Notes: generated from the letters alone by a model not told the origin. A stretch of 40,960 nt of DNA from Gallionella sp. (GCA_003134595.1 PLBS01000113.1:18815-59774), one strand, 5' to 3'. Positions 1-10,482 are shown, counted from the first letter of the stretch. Numbers and translations are program-made.

Positions 1-633
1 ACACCAGCCCCAGGCGAGCGCGGCCATTAGCCATGCATCCACAGACGTGGCGACTGCGCAGCCCGGCCCGCCCATTTCAGGCGCCCCCAGCAGGCCATAC
101 ATGAACACCACATTCAGCGGAATCTTGATCGCCAGCGACAGCAGGTTGAAGAACATCACCGGGCGCGGGCGGGCGATGCCGGTTGAAAGGCCGAAGAAAA
201 TACGCAAGGCGAAGACGGCAGGCACACCCCAGGCGGATGCGGCGAGATAGGCGCGCACCTTGGTTTCGACGATGGGCTGCAACTGCGAGATTGCAATCAA
301 GGGGCCGGGGAAGCACAGCAGCAGGATCGCCACCAGCGCCAGCACCAGCGATATCCACACGCTCTGATGAATCTCCCGCCCGACATCGGCACCCCGGCCT
401 GCGCCGTAAAGGTGGGCGATGATGGGAGGCAGCGCGAGCAATACGCTGATCAGCGTCATCAGCACCGTGGCCATGATCGAAGCGGCGATGCCGACCGGGG
501 AAAGGGCTATGGCAGACAGCCGGCCGGCCATCGCGGTGTCGATCACGGCGTTTGCCATCAAGGCAAGTTGCGCGATCAGCACCGGCCAAGCCAGATGGAT
601 GAGTTGCGAAGTGGAGGAAGTGGGGCGATCCAT
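1..633 (-). CDS. MATE family efflux transporter, N-terminal part (runs off window)
   Basis: The frame is open from an ATG at 633 to the left edge, giving 211 codons of a protein normally about 440 residues long. It begins MDRPTSSTSQLIHLAWPVLI and continues with hydrophobic segments and the polar motif ANAVIDTAMAGRLS, which is typical of the first helices of multidrug and toxic compound extrusion (MATE) transporters. The family uses Na+ or H+ gradients to export cationic drugs across the inner membrane; the substrate cannot be read here. No Shine-Dalgarno sequence is visible, because the bases directly before the ATG form a palindrome (634-658). A decayed copy of codons about 18-79 lies at 4979-5164, beyond the cbb genes. 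Family assignment is good; the C-terminal half is not visible. Confidence 0.85.
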   Translation of the reverse strand, partial: MDRPTSSTSQLIHLAWPVLIAQLALMANAVIDTAMAGRLSAIALSPVGIAASIMATVLMTLISVLLALPPIIAHLYGAGRGADVGREIHQSVWISLVLALVAILLLCFPGPLIAISQLQPIVETKVRAYLAASAWGVPAVFALRIFFGLSTGIARPRPVMFFNLLSLAIKIPLNVVFMYGLLGAPEMGGPGCAVATSVDAWLMAALAWGWC

Positions 634-658
634 ATCAGTATTCTAATGGGATACTGAT
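634..658. promoter_or_regulatory. Palindrome abutting the MATE start codon
   Basis: ATCAGTAT and ATACTGAT (634-641 and 651-658) form a perfect 8-bp inverted repeat with a 9-nt spacer. It ends at the base next to the MATE ATG. It could be a repressor operator or an mRNA hairpin masking the start; the sequence alone does not decide. Confidence 0.4.
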
Positions 659-767
659 TGGTATTTTGTTCGTGGGCTCAATCTGCCGCTACGATACTCA
701 CGAAGAAGTTCGGGAGCTTGCAGATGAGGTGATGGAAGAACTGGAGAAGCAAAATGCGAAAACATAA
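659..767 (+). pseudogene. Possible relict C-terminal coding tail
   Basis: One frame reads through GSICRYDTHEEVRELADEV and ends in a charged helix before TAA at 765-767. The pattern RYDTHEEV with a following helix resembles the C-terminus of class V aminotransferases, but no start codon or upstream domain exists; it abuts the MATE palindrome. It is a guess based on amino-acid texture only. Confidence 0.15.
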
Positions 768-806
768 TGTGAGGCGGGCCATTTGATTTGAGGTGGAGGC
801 ATAGCA

Positions 807-914
807 ATGAAAATGAAAGGCAATGCTGGTTCCTTTGCTTTTTATCGCATGCGGTTCAATCAGTCCTGGCTTGACTCGCCTGCCTCAGATGATCGGCAAA
901 CGTTCTGGCAATGA
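807..914 (+). CDS. Possible 35-aa small ORF overlapping the cbbR 3' end
   Basis: An ATG at 807 follows a good ribosome site (GGTGGAGG, ending 8 nt upstream) and opens a 35-codon frame starting MKMKGNAGSFAFYRM and ending at TGA 912-914. It runs antisense into the last codons of cbbR. No family is recognised. The strong ribosome site is the only support, and it may be chance. Confidence 0.15.
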   Translation: MKMKGNAGSFAFYRMRFNQSWLDSPASDDRQTFWQ

Positions 915-1758
915 TGGACAGCTGTTTACCGGCAGGATAAACGAAATACCAGTGGCGCTTGATCGGAAAACCCTTTACATCCAGCACCACGAATTGTTTG
1001 GTTGGCGTATCCGACTCGAGGGTATGGCGGGACAGCACTGAAATACCCAGACCACCGATCACGGCCTGCTTGATCGCTTCGTTGCTGCCCAGCTCCATGC
1101 GCATTTTGAGCTTCAGTCCCAATTCGCCGAACAGCCGCTCCGTAGCGATGCGCGTTCCCGATCCCGGCTCGCGCAGCAAGAACGGTTCCTGGGCCAGACG
1201 CTCGAGCGGAATTTTCTTCTTCTTGGCGAGCGCATGATTTGCCGGCGCGATCACCACCAGCATGTTCTCCAGAAATGCCTCCGCCACGACATCCGCATCC
1301 ACCGGCGGTTGGCCCAATATGTACAGATCATCCTGATTGTTGGCCAGCCGTTCCAGCACGCGCTCCCGGTTGGACACTATCAGCGACGCCTCCACCCCGG
1401 GATATTGCTGGCAAAACGTGCCAAGCAGGCGAGGCGCAAAATATTTGGCCGTGGTCACGACGGCAAGCCTGAGCTTGCCCTTCTTCAGCCCTTTCATGTC
1501 CGCCGCGATCATTTCGAAATTGGACAGATGCTCGGATATTCCCCGGCAGGTTCGATGCAGCTCATGCCCGATATCGGTGAGATAGATTTTTTTCCCCACC
1601 TGCTCGAACAGCGGCATCCCGACCGTATCGGATAATTTTTTGATTTGCATGGACACCGTGGGCTGGGTCAAAAACAACTCGTCTGCTGCGCGTGTAAAAC
1701 TGCCCAGGCGGGCAATGGCTTCGAACAATTCGAGCTGGCGAAAGGTGCTGTGACGCAT
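856..1758 (-). CDS. cbbR: LysR-family regulator CbbR
   Basis: A 300-residue LysR-type transcriptional regulator. Residues 1-62 carry the winged helix-turn-helix (FTRAADELFLTQPTVSMQIK is the recognition region), followed by the linker helix and a periplasmic-binding-protein-like effector domain. It is divergent from cbbL with 188 bp between the start codons, the classical arrangement of CbbR, which activates RuBisCO genes in response to Calvin-cycle intermediates. The start is supported by GGAGG at 1767-1771, 8 nt from the ATG. Naming rests on family plus context: LysR proteins next to cbbL are almost always CbbR. Confidence 0.92.
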   Translation of the reverse strand: MRHSTFRQLELFEAIARLGSFTRAADELFLTQPTVSMQIKKLSDTVGMPLFEQVGKKIYLTDIGHELHRTCRGISEHLSNFEMIAADMKGLKKGKLRLAVVTTAKYFAPRLLGTFCQQYPGVEASLIVSNRERVLERLANNQDDLYILGQPPVDADVVAEAFLENMLVVIAPANHALAKKKKIPLERLAQEPFLLREPGSGTRIATERLFGELGLKLKMRMELGSNEAIKQAVIGGLGISVLSRHTLESDTPTKQFVVLDVKGFPIKRHWYFVYPAGKQLSIIARTFADHLRQASQARTD

Positions 1759-3422
<1,664 letters not shown>

Positions 3423-3446
3423 TTAATTATTGAAGGAGAAAAAATC

Positions 3447-3881
3447 ATGATGACCAATCCGGGCAATCGCGTCACGCAAGGGCAGTTTTCCTTTCTGCCC
3501 GACCTGACCGACCAGCAAATCGCCGCGCAAATAAAATACGCGCTGAAAAACGGCTGGGCGGTCAGTGTCGAATATACCGATGATCCGCACCCGCGCAACA
3601 CCTATTGGGAGATGTTCGGCATGCCCATGTTCGACCTCAAGGATCCCGCCGGGATCATGATGGAGATCAACAACTGCCGCAAAACTTTTCCCAATCATTA
3701 CATCCGCGTAACGGCATTCAACTCCACACGCGGCGTGGAAAGCTCGACCATGTCCTATATCGTGAATCGCCCCAAGAAAGAACCGGGATTTGGTCTGGTG
3801 CGGCAGGAAGCGGATGGACGCAGCATTCGTTACACCATCCACTCCTACGCGACCGACAAACCGGAAGGCGAGCGGTATTAG
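3447..3881 (+). CDS. cbbS: RuBisCO small subunit, red type
   Basis: A 144-residue RuBisCO small chain, 24 bp after cbbL, with ribosome site AAGGAG at 3433-3438. It starts [20 protein letters not shown] and contains the conserved [15 protein letters not shown]. The roughly 30-residue C-terminal extension (from about residue 112, [20 protein letters not shown]) is the beta-hairpin typical of red-type small subunits that fills the central solvent channel and is used in red-type assembly. It acts with CbbL in the cytoplasm. Confidence 0.98.
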   Translation: MMTNPGNRVTQGQFSFLPDLTDQQIAAQIKYALKNGWAVSVEYTDDPHPRNTYWEMFGMPMFDLKDPAGIMMEINNCRKTFPNHYIRVTAFNSTRGVESSTMSYIVNRPKKEPGFGLVRQEADGRSIRYTIHSYATDKPEGERY

Positions 3882-3898
3882 CGCAAGCATGCAACTGC

Positions 3899-3927
3899 AA
3901 TGGCGGGTCATGCACTGGCCCGCCATT
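3899..3927 (+). terminator. Intercistronic hairpin between cbbS and cbbX
   Basis: AATGGCGGG (3899-3907) pairs perfectly with CCCGCCATT (3919-3927) over an 11-nt loop, and the stem ends in four T's. It sits in the 85-bp gap between cbbS and cbbX, where an attenuating terminator or 3'-end stabiliser would let the catalytic subunits be made in excess over the activase. Confidence 0.55.
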
Positions 3928-3966
3928 TTCCAAACCCATTTCCCAATCTGGACATCGGAGCTGTTG

Positions 3967-4884
3967 ATGAGCGAAGCAAAACAAATTGAAGCAACACTGC
4001 CGGATGACACCCCGGTAGACCTGGAAGCGGAGTTAAAGTCCTCGAATGTACAAGAGGTGCTGGACAAGCTCGACCGCGAGCTGATCGGACTCAAGCCGGT
4101 CAAGACGCGCATCCGCGAAATCGCGGCACTGCTATTGGTGGACCGCCTGCGCAAGAAATTCGCACTGAGTTCGGAAACACCCACCCTGCACATGAATTTC
4201 ACCGGCAATCCCGGAACGGGGAAAACCACCGTTGCCTCGCGCATGGCGGAAATACTGCATCGCCTGGGCTATGCGCGCGAAGGCCATCTGGTTTCCGTCA
4301 CGCGCGATGACCTGGTGGGGCAATACATCGGGCACACCGCACCCAAAACCAGGGAAGTCATCAAGAAAGCGATGGGCGGCGTGCTGTTTATCGACGAAGC
4401 CTATTATCTGTACAAACCGGAAAACGAGCGCGACTATGGTGCGGAATCGATCGAGATATTGCTTCAGGTGATGGAGAACAACCGTGACGATCTGATCGTC
4501 ATCCTGGCGGGATACAAGGACCGCATGGACAAATTTTTCAACAGCAATCCCGGCATGCGCTCGCGCATCGCCCACCACGTGGATTTCCCCGACTACAGCG
4601 CGGATGAATTGCTTGCTATCGCCAAGCTGATGCTGGCGCAGCAAAACTATCGCTTCAGCCCGGAAGGTGAGAAAGCCTTTGTCGAATATATCCCGCTGCG
4701 CATGAAGATGGATCATTTTGCCAATGCCCGCTCGATACGCAATGCGCTGGATCGCTCGCGTCTGCGCCAGGCCAACCGGCTGTTTGCCAACAGCGGCAGA
4801 AAACTGACCCGAAATGATCTGATCACGATAGAGGCCGAAGACATCATGGTCAGCCGGGTGTTCGACGAGCCAGATAAAAAATAA
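3967..4884 (+). CDS. cbbX: Red-type RuBisCO activase CbbX
   Basis: AAA+ ATPase of 305 residues that removes inhibitory sugar phosphates from red-type RuBisCO by pulling on the CbbL C-terminus. Visible are Walker A GNPGTGKT (residues 80-87), the pore loop YIG (120-122, with the Tyr needed for threading), Walker B VLFIDEA (139-145), and the C-terminal arginine-rich lid. The ATG at 3967 is preferred to the upstream frame extension from 3790 because the protein then starts like known CbbX and CGGAG precedes it. Third gene of the cbb operon, 85 bp after cbbS, behind a hairpin. Confidence 0.96.
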   Translation: MSEAKQIEATLPDDTPVDLEAELKSSNVQEVLDKLDRELIGLKPVKTRIREIAALLLVDRLRKKFALSSETPTLHMNFTGNPGTGKTTVASRMAEILHRLGYAREGHLVSVTRDDLVGQYIGHTAPKTREVIKKAMGGVLFIDEAYYLYKPENERDYGAESIEILLQVMENNRDDLIVILAGYKDRMDKFFNSNPGMRSRIAHHVDFPDYSADELLAIAKLMLAQQNYRFSPEGEKAFVEYIPLRMKMDHFANARSIRNALDRSRLRQANRLFANSGRKLTRNDLITIEAEDIMVSRVFDEPDKK

Positions 4885-4923
4885 CCGGCAAGAAAACCGG
4901 CGAGATTGTCGAACCATGAACGG

Positions 4924-4950
4924 CCCTTCGACAAGCTCAAGGCGAACGGA
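4924..4950. repeat. Dispersed CCCTTCGACAAGCTC...CGAACGGA repeat
   Basis: A 27-bp unit nearly identical to 26816-26842, with shorter variants at 26738-26760 and inside the palindromes at 18329-18390 and 23413-23549. It is a REP-like intergenic sequence; this copy lies at the boundary between cbbX and the MATE fragment. Confidence 0.6.
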
Positions 4951-4978
4951 CTTCAAATATAATCTGGCCGGATCAATA

Positions 4979-5164
4979 GGCCTGCGCAGTAAAGATGGGC
5001 GATGATAGCAGGCAGCGCGAGCAATACGCTGATCAGCGTCATCAGCACGGTGGCCATGATCGAAGCGGCAATGCCGACCGGGGAAAGGGCTATGGCAGAC
5101 AGCCGCCCGGCCATCGCAGTGTCGATCACGGCATGAGCATCATCGCAAGTTGCGCGACCAGCAC
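4979..5164 (-). pseudogene. Fragment of the MATE transporter gene
   Basis: This stretch aligns base by base with 396-582 of the MATE gene, in the same orientation, with scattered substitutions and a 1-nt indel near 5134. It corresponds to about residues 18-79 and lacks the start codon and everything after. Reading frames here (for example VIDTAMAGRLSAIALSPVGI) are remnants, not an independent gene. The lysR-cbbLSX block lies exactly between the intact gene and this copy. Confidence 0.85.
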
Positions 5165-5357
5165 GTAGGGTGGATAAGCGCAGCGCATCCACCAACCCGC
5201 GCCTATTGAGATTTACATAATTGATGACAGTATTACGTCATCCTGAATGGAATGGGAAATGCAAGAAAATTACCACGTCATTCCCGCGCAGGCGGGGTCG
5301 CGGGCATGGCCCGCTCCTACAATAGCCAAGTAGGGTGGGCACTCGTGCCCACCCTAC
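5165..5357. repeat. Cluster of REP-like palindromes
   Basis: Four palindromic elements sit in 193 bp: GTAGGGTGGAT...ATCCACC (5165-5193), a CATTCCCGCGCAGGCGGG element (5276-5295), TCGCGGGCATGGCCCGCTCC (5298-5320, same family as 20809-20890), and a perfect 13-bp stem GTAGGGTGGGCAC / GTGCCCACCCTAC (5330-5342 / 5345-5357). The last may end pepN transcription, although no T-run follows. Otherwise 4885-5379 contains no gene. Confidence 0.7.
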
Positions 5358-5379
5358 GATTTAAGGAAATTAAACACCC

Positions 5380-8055
5380 TCACCCCAACGTCCCAGATCC
5401 CAAAGTCTTGCCCACCACCTCCTGCACATCCTTGGACAAACCTTTGGCCGCTGCTACTTTCTGCCACGCAGCCTGCATCTGTTGTTTCAGCGCAGGCTGG
5501 TATTTTTTCCAGTGATCCAGCGTGCGTACCAAACGTGCGGCCAGCTGCGGATTGAGCTTGTTCAGCGCGATTACCTGTTCTGTCCAGAACCCATAGCCGC
5601 TGCCATCCGCGGCATGGAACTGTGACGGATTGCCGTTGCAGAAACTGAAGATCAAGCTGCGTGCGCGGTTGGGATTTTTCAGCGTGAACGCGGGATGGGT
5701 CATCAGCCGGCGGACCGCTGTTACATCGGTATGCATCGCTACCGCCTGCAGGCTGAACCATTTGTCGACCACCAGCGCCTCGTTTTTGAAATTCTGATAG
5801 AAGTTATGCAATGGCTGTTGTGCCGTCTTGCTGCCGGTGTTGACCAGCGCCATCAGCGCGGCAAGGCGGTCGGTCATGTTGTCGGCTGCGGCGATCTGCG
5901 CGTGAGCCAGTTGCAGCGTGGATTCATCTTGCCTGCCTAAAAGATAAGACAAGCAAAGGTTCTTCAGGCCGCGCTTGCCGGCCGATCTGGCATCGGGGCT
6001 GTATTTGCCGGGTGTCTGGTTGGCTGCATAGGCGGCGATGAAATCAGCCTTGAGTCTTTCTGACAACGTCTTGCGCATGTACTGGCGCGCAGTGTGGATC
6101 GCCTGCGGGGCTATCACTGCGCACTGTTCGGCCAGCATCAATTCCGAAGGCAGCGTCAGCACCACCTCAATGAAAGACGGATCAAGTGCCGGGTCGTTGA
6201 GCGTGGTGCGCAAGGCGTTGATGAACAGCTCATCCAGCGTCAGCGCATCCCCCGCCTGCACCTGCCTGATCAGCTTCAATAGACGTTGCATCGCCAGGCG
6301 TTGTCCGGCCTCCCAGCGGTTGAAGGCATCGCTGTCATGCGCCATCAGCTGCGCCAGCTCCCGGTCGGTGTAGTCGTATTCCATCACCACCGGCGCAGAG
6401 AAGTTGCGCAGTAATGATGGAGTGGGTTTTGTGGTGACGCGGTTAAAGATGAAAGTCTGTTTTGCCTGGGTCAGCTCCAGCACGCAGGTGGTGGCAGGTT
6501 TTGCAGTTGCCGCGCCATCAAGAGTCAGCGCCATGTCGCGGCCCTGGGCATCGAGCAGGCCCACCGCAACGGGGATATGGAAGGGCAGGGCGTTCGTTTG
6601 CCCGGCGCCGGGCTTGCAGCGCTGGCTGAGCGTCAGTTCATAGGTTTGTTTGGCGGCGTCGTAGTGGCTTTGCACTTTGAGCTGCGGCGTGCCGGACTGG
6701 CTATACCAGCGCTCGAACTGGGCGAGGTCGCGCCCGCTGCTGTGTGCCATGGCCGCGCGGAAATCGTCGCAGGAAACCGCCTGCCCGTCATGCCGTGCAA
6801 AGTACAGGTCCATGCCTTTGCGGAAGCCGTCACGCCCCAGCAGGGTCTGGACCATGCGCACCACCTCGGCACCTTTTTCATAAATAGTCACCGTGTAGAA
6901 ATTGCTGATCTCCACAAAACTGTCCGGCCGCACCGCATGGGCCATCGGCTCCGCGTCTTCGGAAAATTGCACCTGGCGCAGCATGCGCACATCCTCGATG
7001 CGCTTCACCGCGCGACCGCTGTCCGTGCCGATCATGTCGGCGGAGAATTCCTGGTCGCGAAACACGGTGAGGCCTTCCTTCAACGACAACTGGAACCAGT
7101 CGCGGCAGGTCACGCGGTTACCGGTCCAGTTATGAAAGTATTCATGGCCGACCACCGCCTCGATATTGGCATAATCGGTATCGGTGGCGATGCGGGGGTT
7201 GGCCAGCACATATTTGGTGTTGAAGATGTTCAGGCCCTTGTTTTCCATCGCGCCCATGTTGAAGTCGCCCACCGCAACGATCATGAAGCGATCCAGATCC
7301 AGCGCCAGCCCGTAGCGTTCCTGATCCCAGCGGATGCTGTGCTTGAGCGATTCCATCGCATGCTGCGTCTTGTCCAGATTACCCGGCTCCACCCACACTT
7401 GCAGCAGCACGCGGCGCCCGCTGTTCAGCGTGAATGTTTCTTCCTGGCACACCAGCTTGCCTGCCACCAGCGCAAACAGATAGGAAGGTTTCTTGAACGG
7501 GTCTTCCCACTTGGCATAGTGGCGGCCTTTGGGCAGGTCGCCCTGTTCGATCAGGTTGCCATTGGACAGCAACACCGGATACTTTTTCTTGTCGCCGCGC
7601 AGCATCACGGTGTATTTCGCCATCACGTCCGGACGATCGGGGAACCAGGTGATCTTGCGGAAACCTTCGGCCTCGCATTGGGTAAAGAAATTGCCGTTGG
7701 AGACAAACAGACCCATCATCGAAGTATTCTTCTCGGGCTGAACCAGTGTCTCGATCTCCAGCGTGATCTCGTCCGGTGCATTGGCGATGCGCAATTTCCC
7801 GTCCGCTATCGCGTAACCATTTTTACTACCTTTGCGCAGCGTCTTGCCGTTCATGCGCAAGGCCACCAGCTTGGCGCCGTCGCCCAGCACTTCCACAACC
7901 TTGTTGGGCGATGCGCTATTGCGCTGCAGCGTGATGCGCGTAGATACACGGGTTGCCGCGGGATCGAGATCGAAACCCATTTCAACGGTGTTCACCCAAT
8001 AGGCCGGGGCAGTGTAGTCTTTGCGATGGATGGTGACGGGTGGTTGCTTGGTCAT
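5380..8055 (-). CDS. pepN: Aminopeptidase N (M1 metallopeptidase)
   Basis: A cytosolic zinc aminopeptidase of 891 residues (E. coli PepN has 870) that removes N-terminal residues during the last steps of protein degradation. Visible are the exopeptidase motif GAMEN (268-272), the zinc site HEYFH (304-308) with the third ligand Glu327, and the catalytic-domain sequence up to FNRVTTKP before the beta-sandwich and helical C-terminal domains. The start MTKQPPVTIHRKDYTAPAYW is the family start. Its first ~75 codons and leader are repeated at 12548-12872, so a cassette separates this gene from its original upstream DNA; copy A of the leader (8056-8149) must supply the promoter. Confidence 0.97.
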   Translation of the reverse strand: MTKQPPVTIHRKDYTAPAYWVNTVEMGFDLDPAATRVSTRITLQRNSASPNKVVEVLGDGAKLVALRMNGKTLRKGSKNGYAIADGKLRIANAPDEITLEIETLVQPEKNTSMMGLFVSNGNFFTQCEAEGFRKITWFPDRPDVMAKYTVMLRGDKKKYPVLLSNGNLIEQGDLPKGRHYAKWEDPFKKPSYLFALVAGKLVCQEETFTLNSGRRVLLQVWVEPGNLDKTQHAMESLKHSIRWDQERYGLALDLDRFMIVAVGDFNMGAMENKGLNIFNTKYVLANPRIATDTDYANIEAVVGHEYFHNWTGNRVTCRDWFQLSLKEGLTVFRDQEFSADMIGTDSGRAVKRIEDVRMLRQVQFSEDAEPMAHAVRPDSFVEISNFYTVTIYEKGAEVVRMVQTLLGRDGFRKGMDLYFARHDGQAVSCDDFRAAMAHSSGRDLAQFERWYSQSGTPQLKVQSHYDAAKQTYELTLSQRCKPGAGQTNALPFHIPVAVGLLDAQGRDMALTLDGAATAKPATTCVLELTQAKQTFIFNRVTTKPTPSLLRNFSAPVVMEYDYTDRELAQLMAHDSDAFNRWEAGQRLAMQRLLKLIRQVQAGDALTLDELFINALRTTLNDPALDPSFIEVVLTLPSELMLAEQCAVIAPQAIHTARQYMRKTLSERLKADFIAAYAANQTPGKYSPDARSAGKRGLKNLCLSYLLGRQDESTLQLAHAQIAAADNMTDRLAALMALVNTGSKTAQQPLHNFYQNFKNEALVVDKWFSLQAVAMHTDVTAVRRLMTHPAFTLKNPNRARSLIFSFCNGNPSQFHAADGSGYGFWTEQVIALNKLNPQLAARLVRTLDHWKKYQPALKQQMQAAWQKVAAAKGLSKDVQEVVGKTLGSGTLG

Positions 8056-8149
8056 GAGCGGCTGGTCAGGAGGGTGTCAGAATCGGATTCTAACAGTGTC
8101 GCCTCTAGCAGCCTGTCTGCTTGAATCGATGGAGTCTGCCCCTAATGAT
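7828..8149. repeat. Direct repeat, left copy (pepN 5' end and leader)
   Basis: This is the pepN-proximal copy of a ~322-bp direct repeat whose second copy is 12548-12872. It covers the first ~75 codons of pepN and about 94 bp upstream. Similarity ends just before the 147-aa gene's stop codon, which marks the cassette's left boundary. Confidence 0.85.
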
Positions 8150-8161
8150 ATTCGGGTGGCA

Positions 8162-8605
8162 TTAACGTACTGCGAGTGGTATTTCACCAATTGCAGTTCC
8201 AACTCCGACCTTCGTACGTTCTTTTATGCTCGTACCCGGCGCACAGCCCTCATACGCATCCTCGAGTTCCTTTACAAGTTCACCGTATTTTGCGAATTCA
8301 GCCGTGAAGTGCTCTTGAAATTGCTCGACATCATTGATGCCGCGCCCACTTAAGAAACATGCTTCGCAGACAAGAGCCAGTCCCTTGAGAACCCGAGCGT
8401 TGGCTAGCAATTCCGATTCGCTCGACCGGTTTTCAACAGCATTCAGTTCGTCGATTAAAGCTTTTAGCTGTATCAGTTCGACGTCGATATGCTCATCAAT
8501 CGTCCTGCCAGCCGCTTCCGCTTTCAGAAGTGTTGATTTCGCTACGCCCTCGCCGAACTCTGCCAGCCCCGCACTCATTGCAGGATGATAGCCACAGAAC
8601 GTCAT
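8162..8605 (-). CDS. 147-aa helical protein of unknown function
   Basis: Not recognised. The ATG at 8605 has a strong ribosome site (GGAGG at 8611-8615), so the frame extension to 8638 is not used. The protein is soluble-looking and mostly helical (AGLAEFGEGVAKSTLLKAEA, then IDVELIQLKALIDELNAVEN), with cysteines at about 3, 81 and 84. There is no signal peptide or membrane segment. It is the last gene of a minus-strand cassette: symporter (10483-12246), AAA+ ATPase (8696-10465), then 90 bp, then this gene. It lies inside the pepN-end direct repeats, so it probably travels with those two genes. It may be a partner or substrate of the ATPase; this is inference from position only. Confidence 0.75.
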   Translation of the reverse strand: MTFCGYHPAMSAGLAEFGEGVAKSTLLKAEAAGRTIDEHIDVELIQLKALIDELNAVENRSSESELLANARVLKGLALVCEACFLSGRGINDVEQFQEHFTAEFAKYGELVKELEDAYEGCAPGTSIKERTKVGVGTAIGEIPLAVR

Positions 8606-8695
8606 ATTAACCTCCATTTTCCAAAGGGAATTATCCAACTATTTTTTCTATTCTACACGCCTAGTAAGAATCTGCACCCCACTAGATTTATTGCA

Positions 8696-10465
8696 TTACG
8701 ATGGTCCTCGCGACAAACGCAATGATTTATGTGCCTCTTCAAGTGCATCGTCTCGTATTGTCTCCGTTGTAAGAGGAGTATCTTCACCATGGAACACCTT
8801 CTCACGCAAGAAGTTGAACGCTGCCTCAGTCGCTTTAAATATTCCACGCGGACTATCGAGCCGGTCACCATTAAACGTTGTTTTGCAATTCAGCAACCGT
8901 TGAAAATGGAATGCAAATGCATTGAGATCATCCGAAGGCACAAAAGACTCAAATGCTTTTAGCGGCTCTGTTTGCCCCAAGAGCACACATGCGATGTGCT
9001 CACGATAACCTCTGGTTCCGGCTTCCTTTTTCAACGCAACCATCAAAGGACTTAGGTTGCCTTTCATCCCTAGAGTTCCTGTGACCAATCTTAAATACTG
9101 ATATTCAAACAGTGTGGCCCCATAGTTAGGATCATCCTCCAAGGGGTTGCGAAGGTTAATGAATCCCTTGAGACGACTCCAGAGATCAAACGGCACATTT
9201 TTTCGCGGGTCAATCTGTGTAAATGCGCCAGCGAATATCCAATTGACATTATCAAACTTGCCCGGGGTCTCCTGCACTTGCCCATCTTTTGAATACGTTC
9301 GTTTGATAAATTGCTTTGCCTCCAGAACTCTGAGCAATGAGCTGTATAAGTCGAAATGTTCTTTGGGTTTGTCGAATTCATCAAGGAATATGGTTCCATT
9401 TAGCTTGTCAATTACTTCCACAACACAATGTTCGAGCGCATCATTTGGAACTGCAAATAGCCGTCGGTTAAACTCTTCTTGAGTCACGCCTGCCACAGAC
9501 TGAACAGCAAGTCCACTAGTCAATCTCATTGCCTTAGCATCGTGGTGTAAATTCACTTCATTTTCATTTAGCTGCTGTGGATCAAGCTCCCTAGCACGCC
9601 CTGATCCATAATGCAGTGCGCGCGAAAATACCTCCTTGCCAGTACCTGGTTGCCCCATAATCCAAGTGGCCATTCCTCCGTCCGCCCACAAGATACGAGT
9701 TAATTCTTCAAGAGCCGATCGTATATTAGCGGTGTATTGCCTTGAAACACTTGAGTTCCTGTTTCGTCCTTTTGCAAGTGGCCCGACTATGATCGCGTGT
9801 TCAGGTATGCTAGTAGGATGGCAAAATCTCGGTATGGGTACCAGCCCGACAAATTCACCGAGAGGGTGACGCGTCAGCTTTCCCGTACCACTGAACTTTA
9901 CGCCCGCCTTGATCTTCTCAATTTCGAATGTGTCTTCTATAAACCCGGAAAAGAAAGGCCAGTTTTTTTTGGGGTCATCGAATAGGCCTGGATCACCGCA
10001 ATTCAACTTCTTCCATACTTTTGTCAGATTATCGAGATACTCCTCAATAGTAGAATTACGATCCTTCGCCGGCCTCTCCTCCATTGCTTCATACAAGTAC
10101 TGCGCGGGGACTATTACTGGGTTCTCTGGCTTTCCGCCGACGACCGTATCAATACAGAATAGAAAGCATCGCTTTTCAAAAACAACATAGGAGTACTTGG
10201 CGGTAAGCTTTAATTTACTTTCATCTTCTGGAACCTTCGAAAGCAGATTAAAGATTAGCTTTCGATGGAATCCGGAAATACTCTCCTCACAATCTAGATC
10301 TCTGATTTCATTTTTTCTCGTTTCATCCATATAGTACTTGATGGGAATTGTCCTACGATTGTTTTGACCCTTCAATTCAGGCTCATTGCGTAGATCGTCA
10401 TCTTTAATCGTATAGCTGTAGTGATACTTGAACTCAGTTCCATGCTCGTCGCAGTACTTATCCAT
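8696..10465 (-). CDS. AAA+ ATPase of enhancer-binding-protein type, lacking GAFTGA
   Basis: A 589-residue protein. Residues 1-~225 are an unrecognised N-terminal region, probably sensory. The AAA+ domain has Walker A GQPGTGKE (271-278), Walker B GTIFLDEFD (357-365), a sensor-I-like NVNWIFAGAFT and an arginine-finger-like PFDLWSRLKGFINLRNPL, spaced as in sigma-54 activators. Where those carry LFGxxxGAFTGA this protein has LFAVPNDALEHC, so the sigma-54 contact loop is missing. No Fis-type DNA-binding helix-turn-helix is seen at the C-terminus. It is therefore better described as an orphan bEBP-like ATPase than a transcription activator. The ATG at 10465 is preferred to a TTG at 10486 (AGGGGTGA upstream). 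It starts 17 bp after the symporter stop. Confidence 0.85.
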   Translation of the reverse strand: MDKYCDEHGTEFKYHYSYTIKDDDLRNEPELKGQNNRRTIPIKYYMDETRKNEIRDLDCEESISGFHRKLIFNLLSKVPEDESKLKLTAKYSYVVFEKRCFLFCIDTVVGGKPENPVIVPAQYLYEAMEERPAKDRNSTIEEYLDNLTKVWKKLNCGDPGLFDDPKKNWPFFSGFIEDTFEIEKIKAGVKFSGTGKLTRHPLGEFVGLVPIPRFCHPTSIPEHAIIVGPLAKGRNRNSSVSRQYTANIRSALEELTRILWADGGMATWIMGQPGTGKEVFSRALHYGSGRARELDPQQLNENEVNLHHDAKAMRLTSGLAVQSVAGVTQEEFNRRLFAVPNDALEHCVVEVIDKLNGTIFLDEFDKPKEHFDLYSSLLRVLEAKQFIKRTYSKDGQVQETPGKFDNVNWIFAGAFTQIDPRKNVPFDLWSRLKGFINLRNPLEDDPNYGATLFEYQYLRLVTGTLGMKGNLSPLMVALKKEAGTRGYREHIACVLLGQTEPLKAFESFVPSDDLNAFAFHFQRLLNCKTTFNGDRLDSPRGIFKATEAAFNFLREKVFHGEDTPLTTETIRDDALEEAHKSLRLSRGPS

Positions 10466-10482
10466 TGGTTCACCCCTTGGTA

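Noticed and set aside
4953-5195. 80-aa ORF with membrane-like sequence
   Set aside because: It is the MATE fragment, with no own start context.
6577-8124. 515-codon open frame antisense to pepN
   Set aside because: It is the His/Ala/Arg-rich shadow of the pepN codons, with no ribosome site or recognisable domain.
8696-10465. Annotation as a sigma-54-dependent transcription activator
   Set aside because: The GAFTGA loop and the DNA-binding helix-turn-helix are not present.
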